11,689 nucleotides of DNA from JACRJW01 sp964359095 (GTDB lineage: Bacteria > Patescibacteriota > Patescibacteriia > UBA9934 > GWF2-40-263), in contig CAYHRJ010000031.1 in NCBI GenBank assembly GCA_964359095.1, forward strand, positions 1 through 11,689. Direction: 5' to 3'. Below the pieces are notes generated by a model. It made no database searches. It had not been told where the DNA came from and saw only the letters and a list, made by a program, of their open reading frames with translations. Positions within the stretch are counted from its first letter, which is position 1. Each line of letters begins with the position of its first letter. This document shows, in pieces, positions 1 through 5,442 of this stretch. The position numbers and the translations under genes are program-made.

Positions 1-300
1 GTCCATCTGGGCGGCACCGGTGATCATGTTTTTAATATAGTCGGCGTGACCTGGACAGTCGACGTGCGCATAGTGACGCTTGTCAGACTCGTACTCACAG
101 TGAGCCGTGGCGATCGTGATTCCACGAGCCTTGGACTCAGGAGCTTTATCCAAATCATCCACGCCCTTTTTCTGGGCGGTCATGCCTTTCGCGTTCAAAA
201 CGGCGAGCAAGGCGGCCGTGGTCGTGGTTTTGCCATGGTCAACGTGACCAATGGTACCAACGTTCACATGCGGCTTAGTGCGCTGAAAGAGTTCAGCCAT
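1..300 (-). CDS. tuf: Elongation factor Tu, N-terminal 100 codons (partial)
   Basis: EF-Tu is the GTPase that delivers aminoacyl-tRNA to the ribosome. The minus strand reads from ATG at 300 as MAELFQRTKPHVNVGTIGHV and continues without a stop to the window edge. The P-loop G1 motif GHVDHGKT is at residues 18-25, the switch I segment ending in RGITI is near residues 59-63, and the G3 motif DCPGH is near residues 81-85, followed by the invariant KNMITGAAQMD. The start matches the family start exactly, so it is secure. The 3' three quarters of the gene lie outside the window. No Shine-Dalgarno sequence precedes the ATG; a GGAGG lies about 57 bases upstream, too far to serve it. Cys replaces the commoner Val in the TAHxEY segment, a small lineage difference. 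Confidence 0.98.
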   Translation of the reverse strand, partial: MAELFQRTKPHVNVGTIGHVDHGKTTTTAALLAVLNAKGMTAQKKGVDDLDKAPESKARGITIATAHCEYESDKRHYAHVDCPGHADYIKNMITGAAQMD

Positions 301-380
301 ACGATTGAAAGTAAGGGCAATTTTTACCCAAAATTATTTACGTTTTTAACTCTGCGCCTCCTTTTTTGAAGACGTGCGAA

Positions 381-409
381 AGTATAACAAAGAGCCTAAA
401 AACACGCAA
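381..409 (-). promoter_or_regulatory. tuf: Probable sigma-70-type promoter of tuf
   Basis: On the minus strand a -35 box TTGCGT (409-404) is followed after exactly 17 bases by TATACT (386-381), one mismatch from the consensus -10. Transcription would begin near 374 and give a leader of about 74 bases before the tuf ATG. The leader contains AAAAAAGGAGG and a short potential hairpin (GGG...CCC, about 316-330). The call rests on motif match and spacing only. Confidence 0.55.
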
Positions 410-448
410 GTCTCGGGTCAGTGGTAGTTATGAACACGCCTGTGGATG

Positions 449-880
449 CTATTCGACAGGCTCCAAGTAGAACTGCTCCTCGCCAAAATCCTCATCTTTT
501 TTGGAATCTTGTGCTCCTCCCCTTGGCAAGGGGAGGTCGGGAGGGGTCTTGACTGGAGCAACTGATTCAATAGCTTCCTTCACGTTTCTTTTGGCAAATT
601 CCTCGTACTGCTTCTCAAGATTGACCATTTCGTCCTCTGACAAATTGTCTGGATCCCAGGTTTCTGAGTGATTTTTGCCCTCTGACATGACGTCCCAGAT
701 GTCTGGAGTTGTAGGTTGGAGTTCGGATGGAGGATCGGATTCAAACTCGGAATCCTGAAGAATCTCATACTTATGCAGATCCATGACAACGAATCCTTCG
801 TCTGAATCCTTTTCAACCACAACCATTGTGTCTCCAGTACGACGAACGAGGTCCAGGATGCGTTGTAGGTGACTACTCAT
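449..880 (-). CDS. Small acidic hypothetical protein with Phd/YefM-like N-terminus
   Basis: A 143-residue protein of unknown function. The first 45 residues (SSHLQRILDLVRRTGDTMVV, then a FVVMDLHKYE segment) resemble the beta-rich, DNA-binding start of Phd/YefM antitoxins or similar small regulators, in which a hydroxyl-bearing or acidic strand is followed by 'vvmdl..ye.l'. The rest is acidic, rich in Asp, Glu and Pro, and probably disordered. No toxin gene lies beside it, so an antitoxin role is not supported by context. Residues of the form TPPDLPLPRGGA near the C-terminus are encoded by a palindromic repeat (514-547) that looks inserted in frame. The start at 880 fits a strong promoter only nine bases upstream, implying an almost leaderless mRNA. 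The stop is TAG at 449-451. No clear terminator follows; the weak stem GCCTGT/ACAGGC just downstream has no T-run. Confidence 0.75.
   Translation of the reverse strand: MSSHLQRILDLVRRTGDTMVVVEKDSDEGFVVMDLHKYEILQDSEFESDPPSELQPTTPDIWDVMSEGKNHSETWDPDNLSEDEMVNLEKQYEEFAKRNVKEAIESVAPVKTPPDLPLPRGGAQDSKKDEDFGEEQFYLEPVE
514..547. repeat. REP-like palindromic element inside a coding sequence
   Basis: Positions 516-536 form a perfect palindrome: arms of 10 bases (CCTCCCCTTG / CAAGGGGAGG) around one central base at 526. The right arm is followed by a second, imperfect GGGAGGGG copy at 539-546. The element is in frame with the 143-residue gene and contributes the peptide TPPDLPLPRGGA. From memory, closely similar CCTCCCCTT...AAGGGGAGGTCGGGAGGGG elements recur dispersed in many draft bacterial and CPR genomes. 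That recurrence cannot be tested inside this window, where only this copy was seen. Confidence 0.75.
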
Positions 881-889
881 AGTGCGGGC

Positions 890-917
890 ATTGTAGCCCA
901 GGAGAGTTAGGTGTCAA
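890..917 (-). promoter_or_regulatory. Near-consensus sigma-70 promoter, probably leaderless transcript
   Basis: The minus strand carries a perfect -35 TTGACA (917-912), a 16-base spacer and -10 TACAAT (895-890), one mismatch from consensus. The ATG of the 143-residue gene is at 880-878, so only nine bases separate the -10 box from the start codon. Initiation at the usual six to eight bases below the -10 gives a 5' leader of about one to three bases. There is no room for a Shine-Dalgarno site. Confidence 0.8.
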
Positions 918-1134
918 GAAAGCTGTTTAAGGCTGTTTCTAGGGCATAAACCCTATAATCGTTTGACAGAAGTCCTGAACTCTGATACTCTGTTCTCTTG
1001 TGCAGTATCGATACAACCTTTTGAAGCTTGTCCTCACGAGGAAACATCTGGGAATAGATGCACAGGAAAGAAGTAGATGAACTGGAAAAAGTTACACTGT
1101 AAGCCAGAAACAGAACTTCCACCCCAAGATGTAA
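918..1134. other. Gene-poor stretch with no supported gene
   Basis: Between the promoter at 890-917 and the hairpin at 1135 no convincing coding sequence was found. A 77-codon minus-strand reading frame (907-1140) exists, but it is serine-rich, resembles no known family and runs into the promoter of the next gene. A plus-strand TATAAT occurs at 954-959 without a matching -35 box. A small RNA cannot be excluded, but no recognisable RNA family was seen. Confidence 0.5.
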
Positions 1135-1163
1135 ATCCACCGTAGCCTTGTGCGAAGGTGGAT
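1135..1163. repeat. REP-like hairpin next to a terminator
   Basis: ATCCACC (1135-1141) pairs with GGTGGAT (1157-1163) around a 15-base loop, and an inner CCTT/AAGG pairing offers an alternative fold. On the minus strand it lies immediately after the T-run of the terminator that ends the kinase operon. From memory it resembles dispersed CPR hairpins of the TCCGCCTTCG...CGGCGGA type, with paired G-to-A and C-to-T changes that would keep the stem. Relation to a repeat family is inference. Confidence 0.5.
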
Positions 1164-1164
1164 G

Positions 1165-1200
1165 AAAAAAGCACCCGAGTCCATGACCCGAGTGTTTTTT
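1165..1200 (-). terminator. Rho-independent terminator of the kinase operon
   Basis: Arms at 1172-1181 and 1185-1194 enclose a three-base loop. Read as minus-strand RNA the 10-bp stem is complete with two G-U wobbles and is followed by six U (from 1170-1165). Read as plus-strand RNA the wobbles become A-C mismatches, so the minus direction is favoured. It lies about 30 bases beyond the kinase stop codon. A near-copy occurs at 3051-3085. Confidence 0.85.
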
Positions 1201-1223
1201 GTTTTCAGTAGCTTCGCTCCAAT

Positions 1224-2351
1224 TTATTCAGCCGCCTTCTTTAGCTGTTCTAGATAGAGACTGACGCGCTCTTGAGCCATGGGACTCTGACTATTTCTCC
1301 CGTTCATGATGCGTGTCAACATGTCGTACATACGTGTCAAACGAAAATTCCTGACTTTTTCAGGGTCACCGGCCGTGACGTGATCAATGATGACGGCTTC
1401 GTCAAATTCGACGGCCGCATCAAGCCACATGTTTTCTACATTCTTTTTTATTGGATCGTACAGCTCGGGACGATTTTGCTGGACGTGTTTGAGAAACGTC
1501 GACTTATTCAAAATCTCTGACCAATCATGATATTGATTTGAAATTCGCAGACCTTCAAAATCAAGAAGTGCTACTTCTAAGTTTCCACCATCTGCCTGCT
1601 TGATAAAAATATTATCACCATGCGCATCTCCGTGTACGAGAGTTGGTTCCTCAGCGATTAAGGAAGTAGCGGCCTGCTCAAACATCTCTTGAAGAGCTGT
1701 TGCTGTTTCAGGATCAATCCTTCCTTCTTTCGCCAGCTCACCAAGAAAATACGATGCATCACGAACGATCTTTCCTCCATCATGGGTTGGCAAACCACTT
1801 TCGCGCACAGCATCTGTCACGGTAAGCCGCCTAAGATTATCGATCACTCTTCCAATGACATCCACCTTCTGCGCTCCCGTAAGATTTCGTTTCAGTTCTG
1901 GATCGTCTTGTAAGTATTCCGTCGCGAGTCCTACCATTTCCTCATTTCCATATATTTCCCCAACCTGTCGAACAAAATGCACGTCAAGTTCGGCTCCAGC
2001 TTTCACGAGAGCACCATCGATAACTCGAAGGTTGCGAGATTCATTTTTAATCGTCTCCGTATCTTTTGCCTCACCCACTTTAAATACCACTTCTTGATCG
2101 CCCAAATTTCCACGTTGTATTAAAAACCGTTCATGCTTGGCAGGATCAAATTGTTTATAGGGTTTTGTTTCTGCGCTGACCCTTCCGTCAACAGACTCAA
2201 TTAACGCAAGAGCTTTCGACGTTTTCGCCGACTCCGCTTGATTCTCTATTTCATTTTCCTTTCCCGCAACAGCCGCACATTTTGGCGCATGACCAGCATG
2301 GGCAGGATAGCCACAGGAGGGACAAAGGTTGGATGTTTGTTCATGAGGCAC
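1224..2351 (-). CDS. Zinc-ribbon plus aminoglycoside-phosphotransferase-like kinase
   Basis: A 375-residue protein combining a short N-terminal zinc knuckle with an APH/choline-kinase-type fold. Cys10 and Cys13 (CPSC), then His18, His21 and Cys25, form a candidate zinc site. After a polar linker, FKVGEA (Lys91) and Glu104 fit the ATP-anchoring lysine and its partner. GLATEY (141-146) is the hinge. HGDAHGDN (240-247) supplies the catalytic Asp242 and Asn247 of Brenner's motif, and LLDFEG supplies the metal-binding Asp264. The substrate is not evident; the family phosphorylates aminoglycosides, choline, sugars and proteins, and a resistance role is not implied. The start is GTG at 2351 (GTGCCTCATGAA), with a modest GGAAAG upstream; the zinc motif begins nine residues later, so a later start is unlikely. 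It lies 37 bases after the repeat-protein gene and probably shares its poly-G promoter, and a strong terminator follows. Confidence 0.8.
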   Translation of the reverse strand: MPHEQTSNLCPSCGYPAHAGHAPKCAAVAGKENEIENQAESAKTSKALALIESVDGRVSAETKPYKQFDPAKHERFLIQRGNLGDQEVVFKVGEAKDTETIKNESRNLRVIDGALVKAGAELDVHFVRQVGEIYGNEEMVGLATEYLQDDPELKRNLTGAQKVDVIGRVIDNLRRLTVTDAVRESGLPTHDGGKIVRDASYFLGELAKEGRIDPETATALQEMFEQAATSLIAEEPTLVHGDAHGDNIFIKQADGGNLEVALLDFEGLRISNQYHDWSEILNKSTFLKHVQQNRPELYDPIKKNVENMWLDAAVEFDEAVIIDHVTAGDPEKVRNFRLTRMYDMLTRIMNGRNSQSPMAQERVSLYLEQLKKAAE

Positions 2352-2388
2352 ACGAGACTTTCCAATAGGAAAACAGATATCTTAAAAT

Positions 2389-2976
2389 TTATTTCTTTGA
2401 TTCGTTACGCTGTGCTGTAAGTTCTTTATCTGCTTGAAAGATTAGATCACGAATAAACTCACCATACTTATCTGAGTCCTGTGTGTCTGTTGGCGGATGA
2501 TCTTTGACCATTGCTTGTACTTTATTTTTCAACTCATCCGCATGATCATAGTTTCCTTTTCTTAGAAATGAAATAAAACTTTTTATATTCTCATCAATGG
2601 TCGCACTCAAGTCAGACTCCGCATCTGTATCTTTTCTCCAGAATCCTGATTCAGGAGGTGGCAATTCATCATAAATACTGGGTTCACCAAAGACACTCTG
2701 CCCTGCATCGATTTCCTTCTCAGCCTGCGCTCTGATTTCTGCATCAGAACGCGTCTCTCCTACATTTCCTTTGATACCAGTCGTCTTCGCGTCACTTAAC
2801 TTCTGACGTTCCATTTTGGCTGCGTGCTCGGCAGCAACAGCGGCAGCGGCTTCCTCGGTAGGATTTTTTAAATCCATACCAAACATCTTCGCATGATGTA
2901 ACCGCAGGCGTGCTATTTTGGCTGCGTGCTCAGCAGCAGCTGCCTCCTCGGCAGGATTTCTTGAATCGATTCCCAT
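2389..2976 (-). CDS. Hypothetical protein with N-terminal tandem repeat
   Basis: A 195-residue soluble protein with no recognised family. Residues 2-30 and 33-64 are two copies of one alanine/glutamate-rich helical unit (GIDSRNPAEEAAAA... and GMDLKNPTEEAAAA...), each ending in an Ala-Lys. These probably form amphipathic helices or a short coiled coil. The middle (about 70-130) is acidic and probably disordered. The C-terminal part (about 130-195) is predicted helical, with IDENIKSFISFLRKGNYDHA as a possible TPR-like helix pair. There is no signal peptide or membrane segment. The ATG at 2976 follows a purine-rich AAGAGAAGAA. It is the first gene of a two-gene unit with the zinc-ribbon kinase, suggesting partner, substrate or scaffold, though nothing in the sequence proves this. 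Its promoter has a G10 tract in the spacer. Confidence 0.75.
   Translation of the reverse strand: MGIDSRNPAEEAAAAEHAAKIARLRLHHAKMFGMDLKNPTEEAAAAVAAEHAAKMERQKLSDAKTTGIKGNVGETRSDAEIRAQAEKEIDAGQSVFGEPSIYDELPPPESGFWRKDTDAESDLSATIDENIKSFISFLRKGNYDHADELKNKVQAMVKDHPPTDTQDSDKYGEFIRDLIFQADKELTAQRNESKK
2785..2973 (-). repeat. Two-copy tandem repeat within the coding sequence
   Basis: Two adjacent units encode 29 and 32 residues: copy 1 spans 2973-2887 and copy 2 spans 2880-2785. They share the NPxEEAAAA and AEHAAK cores, and at DNA level the shared TTTTGGCTGCGTGCTC block (plus strand, about 2815 and 2917). Copy 2 has three extra residues (AVA) in the alanine tract. The arrangement indicates an in-frame duplication that has since diverged. 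Confidence 0.8.
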
Positions 2977-3008
2977 ATTATTCTTCTCTTAAGAAATTAG
3001 TTACTCAT

Positions 3009-3039
3009 ATATTACCCCCCCCCCTCGATAATCTGTCAA
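3009..3039 (-). promoter_or_regulatory. Promoter with G10 tract in the spacer (candidate phase-variable)
   Basis: On the minus strand a perfect -35 TTGACA (3039-3034) and a -10 TAATAT (3014-3009) are separated by 19 bases, of which the ten next to the -10 box are all G (3024-3015). Transcription would begin near 3002, about 26 bases before the ATG at 2976. Nineteen bases is longer than the optimal 17, so loss of one or two G should strengthen the promoter and gain should weaken it. This is the design known from Neisseria porA and fetA promoters. The upstream terminator at 3051-3085 confirms that a new transcription unit begins here. Confidence 0.7.
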
Positions 3040-3050
3040 TGGCATTATCT

Positions 3051-3085
3051 AAAAAGCATCCGAGTCTATGACCCGAGTGTTTTTT
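3051..3085 (-). terminator. Rho-independent terminator after the retropepsin-like gene
   Basis: Arms 3057-3066 and 3070-3079 with loop TAT form a stem followed on the minus strand by a U-run (plus-strand A at 3051-3055). It differs from the terminator at 1165-1200 at two positions in the stem and loop, one of which leaves a mismatch in the stem. It ends the transcription unit that contains the DUF5678-like and protease-like genes, about 35 bases beyond the stop codon at 3119. Confidence 0.8.
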
Positions 3086-3118
3086 GGTTATAGTAACTGC
3101 ACCGACTTCTCTTGGATC

Positions 3119-3523
3119 TTATGGATCCCCATCTTTTTTGGAAAGTGACATTATTTTCTCTCCTTCATTAAACTTCACGATAAACTGATCGAAAAAATCC
3201 TTCCGACCAATGATTCCATACATAAACTGACTTACATTCGATAGAAACCCGACATCAACAAAAAAAGACTTTTCAGCTACCTCTATTTGAAGAGTCTTCA
3301 GATAATAGGTAAGCGGTATGGCACCAACGCCAGCCACCATTCCCTTTTCGCATGTTTTCAAATCGACACCGAGAAACATCGCGACCTCCATCCCAAACAT
3401 GCACATATCTGCTCCTGAATCCACCAACCCCTCGTAATCCAATTCACGATCTCCGTGACGGAGCGTTAATCAAATGACAGGACGTTGTACTCCATCAGAA
3501 TACCGCTTATAGGGAAAGTCCAT
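3119..3523 (-). pseudogene. Retropepsin-like aspartic protease gene interrupted by in-frame TGA
   Basis: The reading frame from ATG at 3523 gives MDFPYKRYSDGVQRPVI, then TGA (3472-3470), then LTLRHGDRELDYEGLVDSGA and a normal C-terminus, 134 codons in all. The VDSGAD motif (Asp35) is the single catalytic motif of homodimeric retropepsins, and a later IIGRKDFFD segment fits the second hydrophobic-hydrophobic-Gly element. Bacterial family members begin with a strand of the 'RPVIPxxL' type, so the stop replaces just one residue of the first strand. ATG 3523 overlaps the end of the DUF5678-like gene by 17 bases, which supports it as the original start. A shorter product could begin at TTG 3442 (107 residues); it would keep Asp35 but lose the first strand. 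Explanations are a real nonsense mutation, a base-calling error or readthrough. UGA recoding across the genome is unlikely because other genes here end in TGA. Confidence 0.7.
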
Positions 3524-3713
3524 AGCCACCGACAAAAGGGATGAGTTGTTCAGGCATCCGTGTCATGATGGGCTTACGATAACCTTGCATAATCGCCTTA
3601 TCGTATGCTTCCTGAAGCGTGTCACCGTTTGCGATCACAGTTACTTCATCCTGTTTCAAAGCCACCCACTTCCCTTTATTTTTTTGATAAATTAGTTCCC
3701 AGTCAATGACCAT
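3507..3713 (-). CDS. DUF5678-like small protein
   Basis: A 68-residue protein, MVIDWELIYQKNKGKWVALK followed by a VIANGDTLQEAYDKA segment and GYRKPIMTRMPE. The pattern 'kWVAl.. d.v.a.GdtleeA...A...G...P.i.rvP' is that of DUF5678, a short domain of unknown function common beside retropepsin-like genes. The downstream protease reading frame starts inside its last codons (17-base overlap), so the two are translationally coupled, and they probably act on related targets. An upstream in-frame ATG at 3761 would add 16 residues (MVVMFWFIKECDRVLY), but these abut the terminator of the preceding unit and do not fit the family, so ATG 3713 is preferred. No Shine-Dalgarno site is visible. TGCTATATATG around the start could be part of an extended -10 box, but the geometry is not convincing. 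Confidence 0.8.
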   Translation of the reverse strand: MVIDWELIYQKNKGKWVALKQDEVTVIANGDTLQEAYDKAIMQGYRKPIMTRMPEQLIPFVGGYGLSL

Positions 3714-3763
3714 ATATAGCACTCTATCACATTCCTTGATAAACCAAAACATGACCACCAATT

Positions 3764-3796
3764 AAAAACACCCGAACTAGAATCGAGTGTTTTTGT
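3764..3796 (-). terminator. Rho-independent terminator of the GHKL ATPase gene
   Basis: CACCCGA (3769-3775) and TCGAGTG (3783-3789) form a 7-bp stem (one G-U wobble in minus-strand RNA) with a 7-base loop, flanked by A5 and T5. The minus-strand U-run is at 3768-3764. It directly abuts the TAA stop of the upstream ATPase gene at 3797-3799. Confidence 0.8.
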
Positions 3797-5368
3797 TTAC
3801 AGCAACCTGCCAGACTTTTCAGCAGCTTCGCTCCACGCTTTCAAAAAATCACTCACAAAAGGGGTGAGGCCTTGAGGTGATTGAAGATAATCACCGAGCG
3901 TGAGGGCCACCGTGATCAGAACGTGATAGGGTTCCTGACCCAGATGCTCTGCGCGTTTCCAGGCTGGGTGAGCGGTGTTCACGATCACTTTCTCTTCGAT
4001 CAACTTCCCAAGGAGCAAGCAAGTTGTCTCGTCGAGAAAATCTTCAAACGCTATTTCCATTCCAGGTTGACGTTCACGTTTTGTCTGCTTCCCATCGGGA
4101 TCAACATTGAGCGAGGTATGAACACGTTTTTGTGAGGGCAACGCGTCATCGATCTTTTTGTTGATCTGCACCTGATCGAGAGATTCTGCAGAGACACGCT
4201 TGTCCTTCTTTTGAGCCTTCCCCTCACTCGCCTTGCGCCGCCTCCAATGTTCCCCCACCAACGCTTCCAGTTCAGGAAATGCATCACTCATGAGCGAAAG
4301 GGCTCCCTCAATATCCTGCGTCAACGGTTTGTAGGCTGATGGCGTCTTGCTCTCATCTTTTTTCTCTTCGACCTCACCCAGTTCACGCAAGACAGGCAGC
4401 ACGGCATGCTGAATCGCTTTTCGAATATCGTAATATTTTTTCAGGGCATTCGGTGTCGTGAGAAAGTCTGATTTGTTCGTTGTAAGAATTTCAGACAACG
4501 CAGGAACTTCCACAACACCCAAAAGCAGTTCTGGATGCTTGAGTGAGATGCCCAACCACTCCCAGCCTCCTCGAATCACTTTTCCATACGTAGAAATACG
4601 CAGACCGTTGTCCGTAGGTCTCACAGGATCTCGACCAAATAATCGACTCCAAAAATTTTCATCCATGTTGGCCTTCTCAATGAATCCTGCTCCAATCGCT
4701 TTCCGATTTTTTCCAACATGCACAAAGAAAGAACGCGTGTGTCCTCCAAGTGGCAGAGCGCGAATCTTCTCTCTATCCACCAAAAGATCGATGGGCTTCT
4801 TATACATCGTCTTCAATACCTTATCGATCTCTTCATTGTACGCCACGAGAGGATAAAAATGTCGTTGAACCGTCTTCGTTAAAAACGTCGGATCCAACAA
4901 CGAACTTGTCAGATCTTTGAGGATGATCGTCACCGCTGTTCCTTTCCCGTTTTCAATCAAACCGCTAAACGGCACAAACTTCCATGGCGCTCGAAACGCA
5001 TTTTTGAGGAACCATTCAGCTGCTCCCTGCGCGCCATTCTTTCCACGCGTCTCTGTCACGACTTTTTCCGCAACCAATAGAGACAGCTTCGCGCCAACTC
5101 CGGCAAAGCCAATCCCAGCCCCGCGTTCCTTTGTGCTGGCCGCGATGTTGTGATAACTACGCAGGGCTTCACGGTTCATCCCTGTCCCATTATCGGTACA
5201 ACGAAAAATGCACTGCGATGGTTGTGTCTCAAGTTGAATGCGCGTGGCGCCACTATCAAGAGCGTTGGCAATCAGTTCCGTCACAATCACTTCCTCAACA
5301 GGTGAAGCATACGCATCACGCAAATCCTCCAACAGATGTCTCAGATTCACTCGTGTTTCATTGACCAT
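3797..5368 (-). CDS. GHKL-superfamily ATPase, MORC/Hsp90-like
   Basis: A 523-residue cytoplasmic protein. The N-terminal ATP-binding Bergerat fold shows the N box ELIANALDSGAT (Glu31 catalytic, Asn35 for magnesium), DNGTGM (59-64) and GAGIGFAGVG (83-92). Residues of about 200-330 contain a strand-rich S5-like domain ending in ILTTNKSDF, which fits the transducer region of Hsp90, MutL and MORC proteins. A charged, lysine-rich linker (about 345-420) and a helical C-terminal domain follow. Bacterial MORC-like ATPases are thought to act as ATP-gated dimers on DNA or protein complexes, and some occur in defence loci, but no nuclease, methylase or helicase partner is present here. It is transcribed alone: a terminator abuts its stop and its 5' side faces a divergent gene across 74 bases. 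No Shine-Dalgarno site precedes the ATG. A 5' TTGTTT and CACATT with 17-base spacing is a weak promoter candidate. Confidence 0.85.
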   Translation of the reverse strand: MVNETRVNLRHLLEDLRDAYASPVEEVIVTELIANALDSGATRIQLETQPSQCIFRCTDNGTGMNREALRSYHNIAASTKERGAGIGFAGVGAKLSLLVAEKVVTETRGKNGAQGAAEWFLKNAFRAPWKFVPFSGLIENGKGTAVTIILKDLTSSLLDPTFLTKTVQRHFYPLVAYNEEIDKVLKTMYKKPIDLLVDREKIRALPLGGHTRSFFVHVGKNRKAIGAGFIEKANMDENFWSRLFGRDPVRPTDNGLRISTYGKVIRGGWEWLGISLKHPELLLGVVEVPALSEILTTNKSDFLTTPNALKKYYDIRKAIQHAVLPVLRELGEVEEKKDESKTPSAYKPLTQDIEGALSLMSDAFPELEALVGEHWRRRKASEGKAQKKDKRVSAESLDQVQINKKIDDALPSQKRVHTSLNVDPDGKQTKRERQPGMEIAFEDFLDETTCLLLGKLIEEKVIVNTAHPAWKRAEHLGQEPYHVLITVALTLGDYLQSPQGLTPFVSDFLKAWSEAAEKSGRLL

Positions 5369-5413
5369 ACAGGGACAAATGTGTCACGGATAGAAAGAAA
5401 AAACAAGACGACA

Positions 5414-5422
5414 TGCTATCAT
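5414..5422 (+). promoter_or_regulatory. Possible extended -10 promoter of the beta-grasp gene
   Basis: TGCTATCAT (5414-5422) matches an extended -10 (TGn plus TATCAT, one mismatch from TATAAT). It lies 20 bases before the ATG at 5443, giving a leader of about 14 bases. The -35 position holds only an A-rich sequence without a good match, which is tolerated by extended -10 promoters. Confidence 0.45.
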
Positions 5423-5442
5423 GAGACAGTAACAATCGTCGT

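Noticed and set aside
357..361. GGAGG (minus strand) upstream of tuf as a ribosome site or short leader peptide.
   Set aside because: It is about 57 bases from the tuf ATG and no ATG, GTG or TTG lies 5-10 bases after it.
46..369. 107-codon plus-strand reading frame.
   Set aside because: It is antisense to the clear EF-Tu coding sequence.
954..959. Plus-strand TATAAT that could start a small RNA ending at the 1165-1200 terminator.
   Set aside because: No -35 box at 16-18 bases, and the terminator stem has A-C mismatches when read in the plus direction.
907..1140. A 77-codon minus-strand reading frame between the 143-residue gene and the kinase terminator.
   Set aside because: Serine-rich with no family resemblance. 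Its start lies in a hairpin, its end overlaps the -35 box of the next gene, and it lacks its own promoter or ribosome site.
1224..2351. Aminoglycoside resistance as the function of the APH-like kinase.
   Set aside because: The catalytic loop is shared by many kinases, the zinc knuckle is not a resistance feature, and no mobile element or other resistance gene is present.
3470..3472. UGA read as glycine (code 25 of Gracilibacteria/Absconditabacteria) to explain the in-frame TGA.
   Set aside because: TGA is the natural stop of the DHH, Memo-CapA, reductase and partial upstream genes, and no other gene here has an internal TGA.
3714..3761. Longer start (ATG 3761) for the DUF5678-like gene.
   Set aside because: The 16 extra residues are hydrophobic and unlike the family, and they would begin directly at the preceding terminator.
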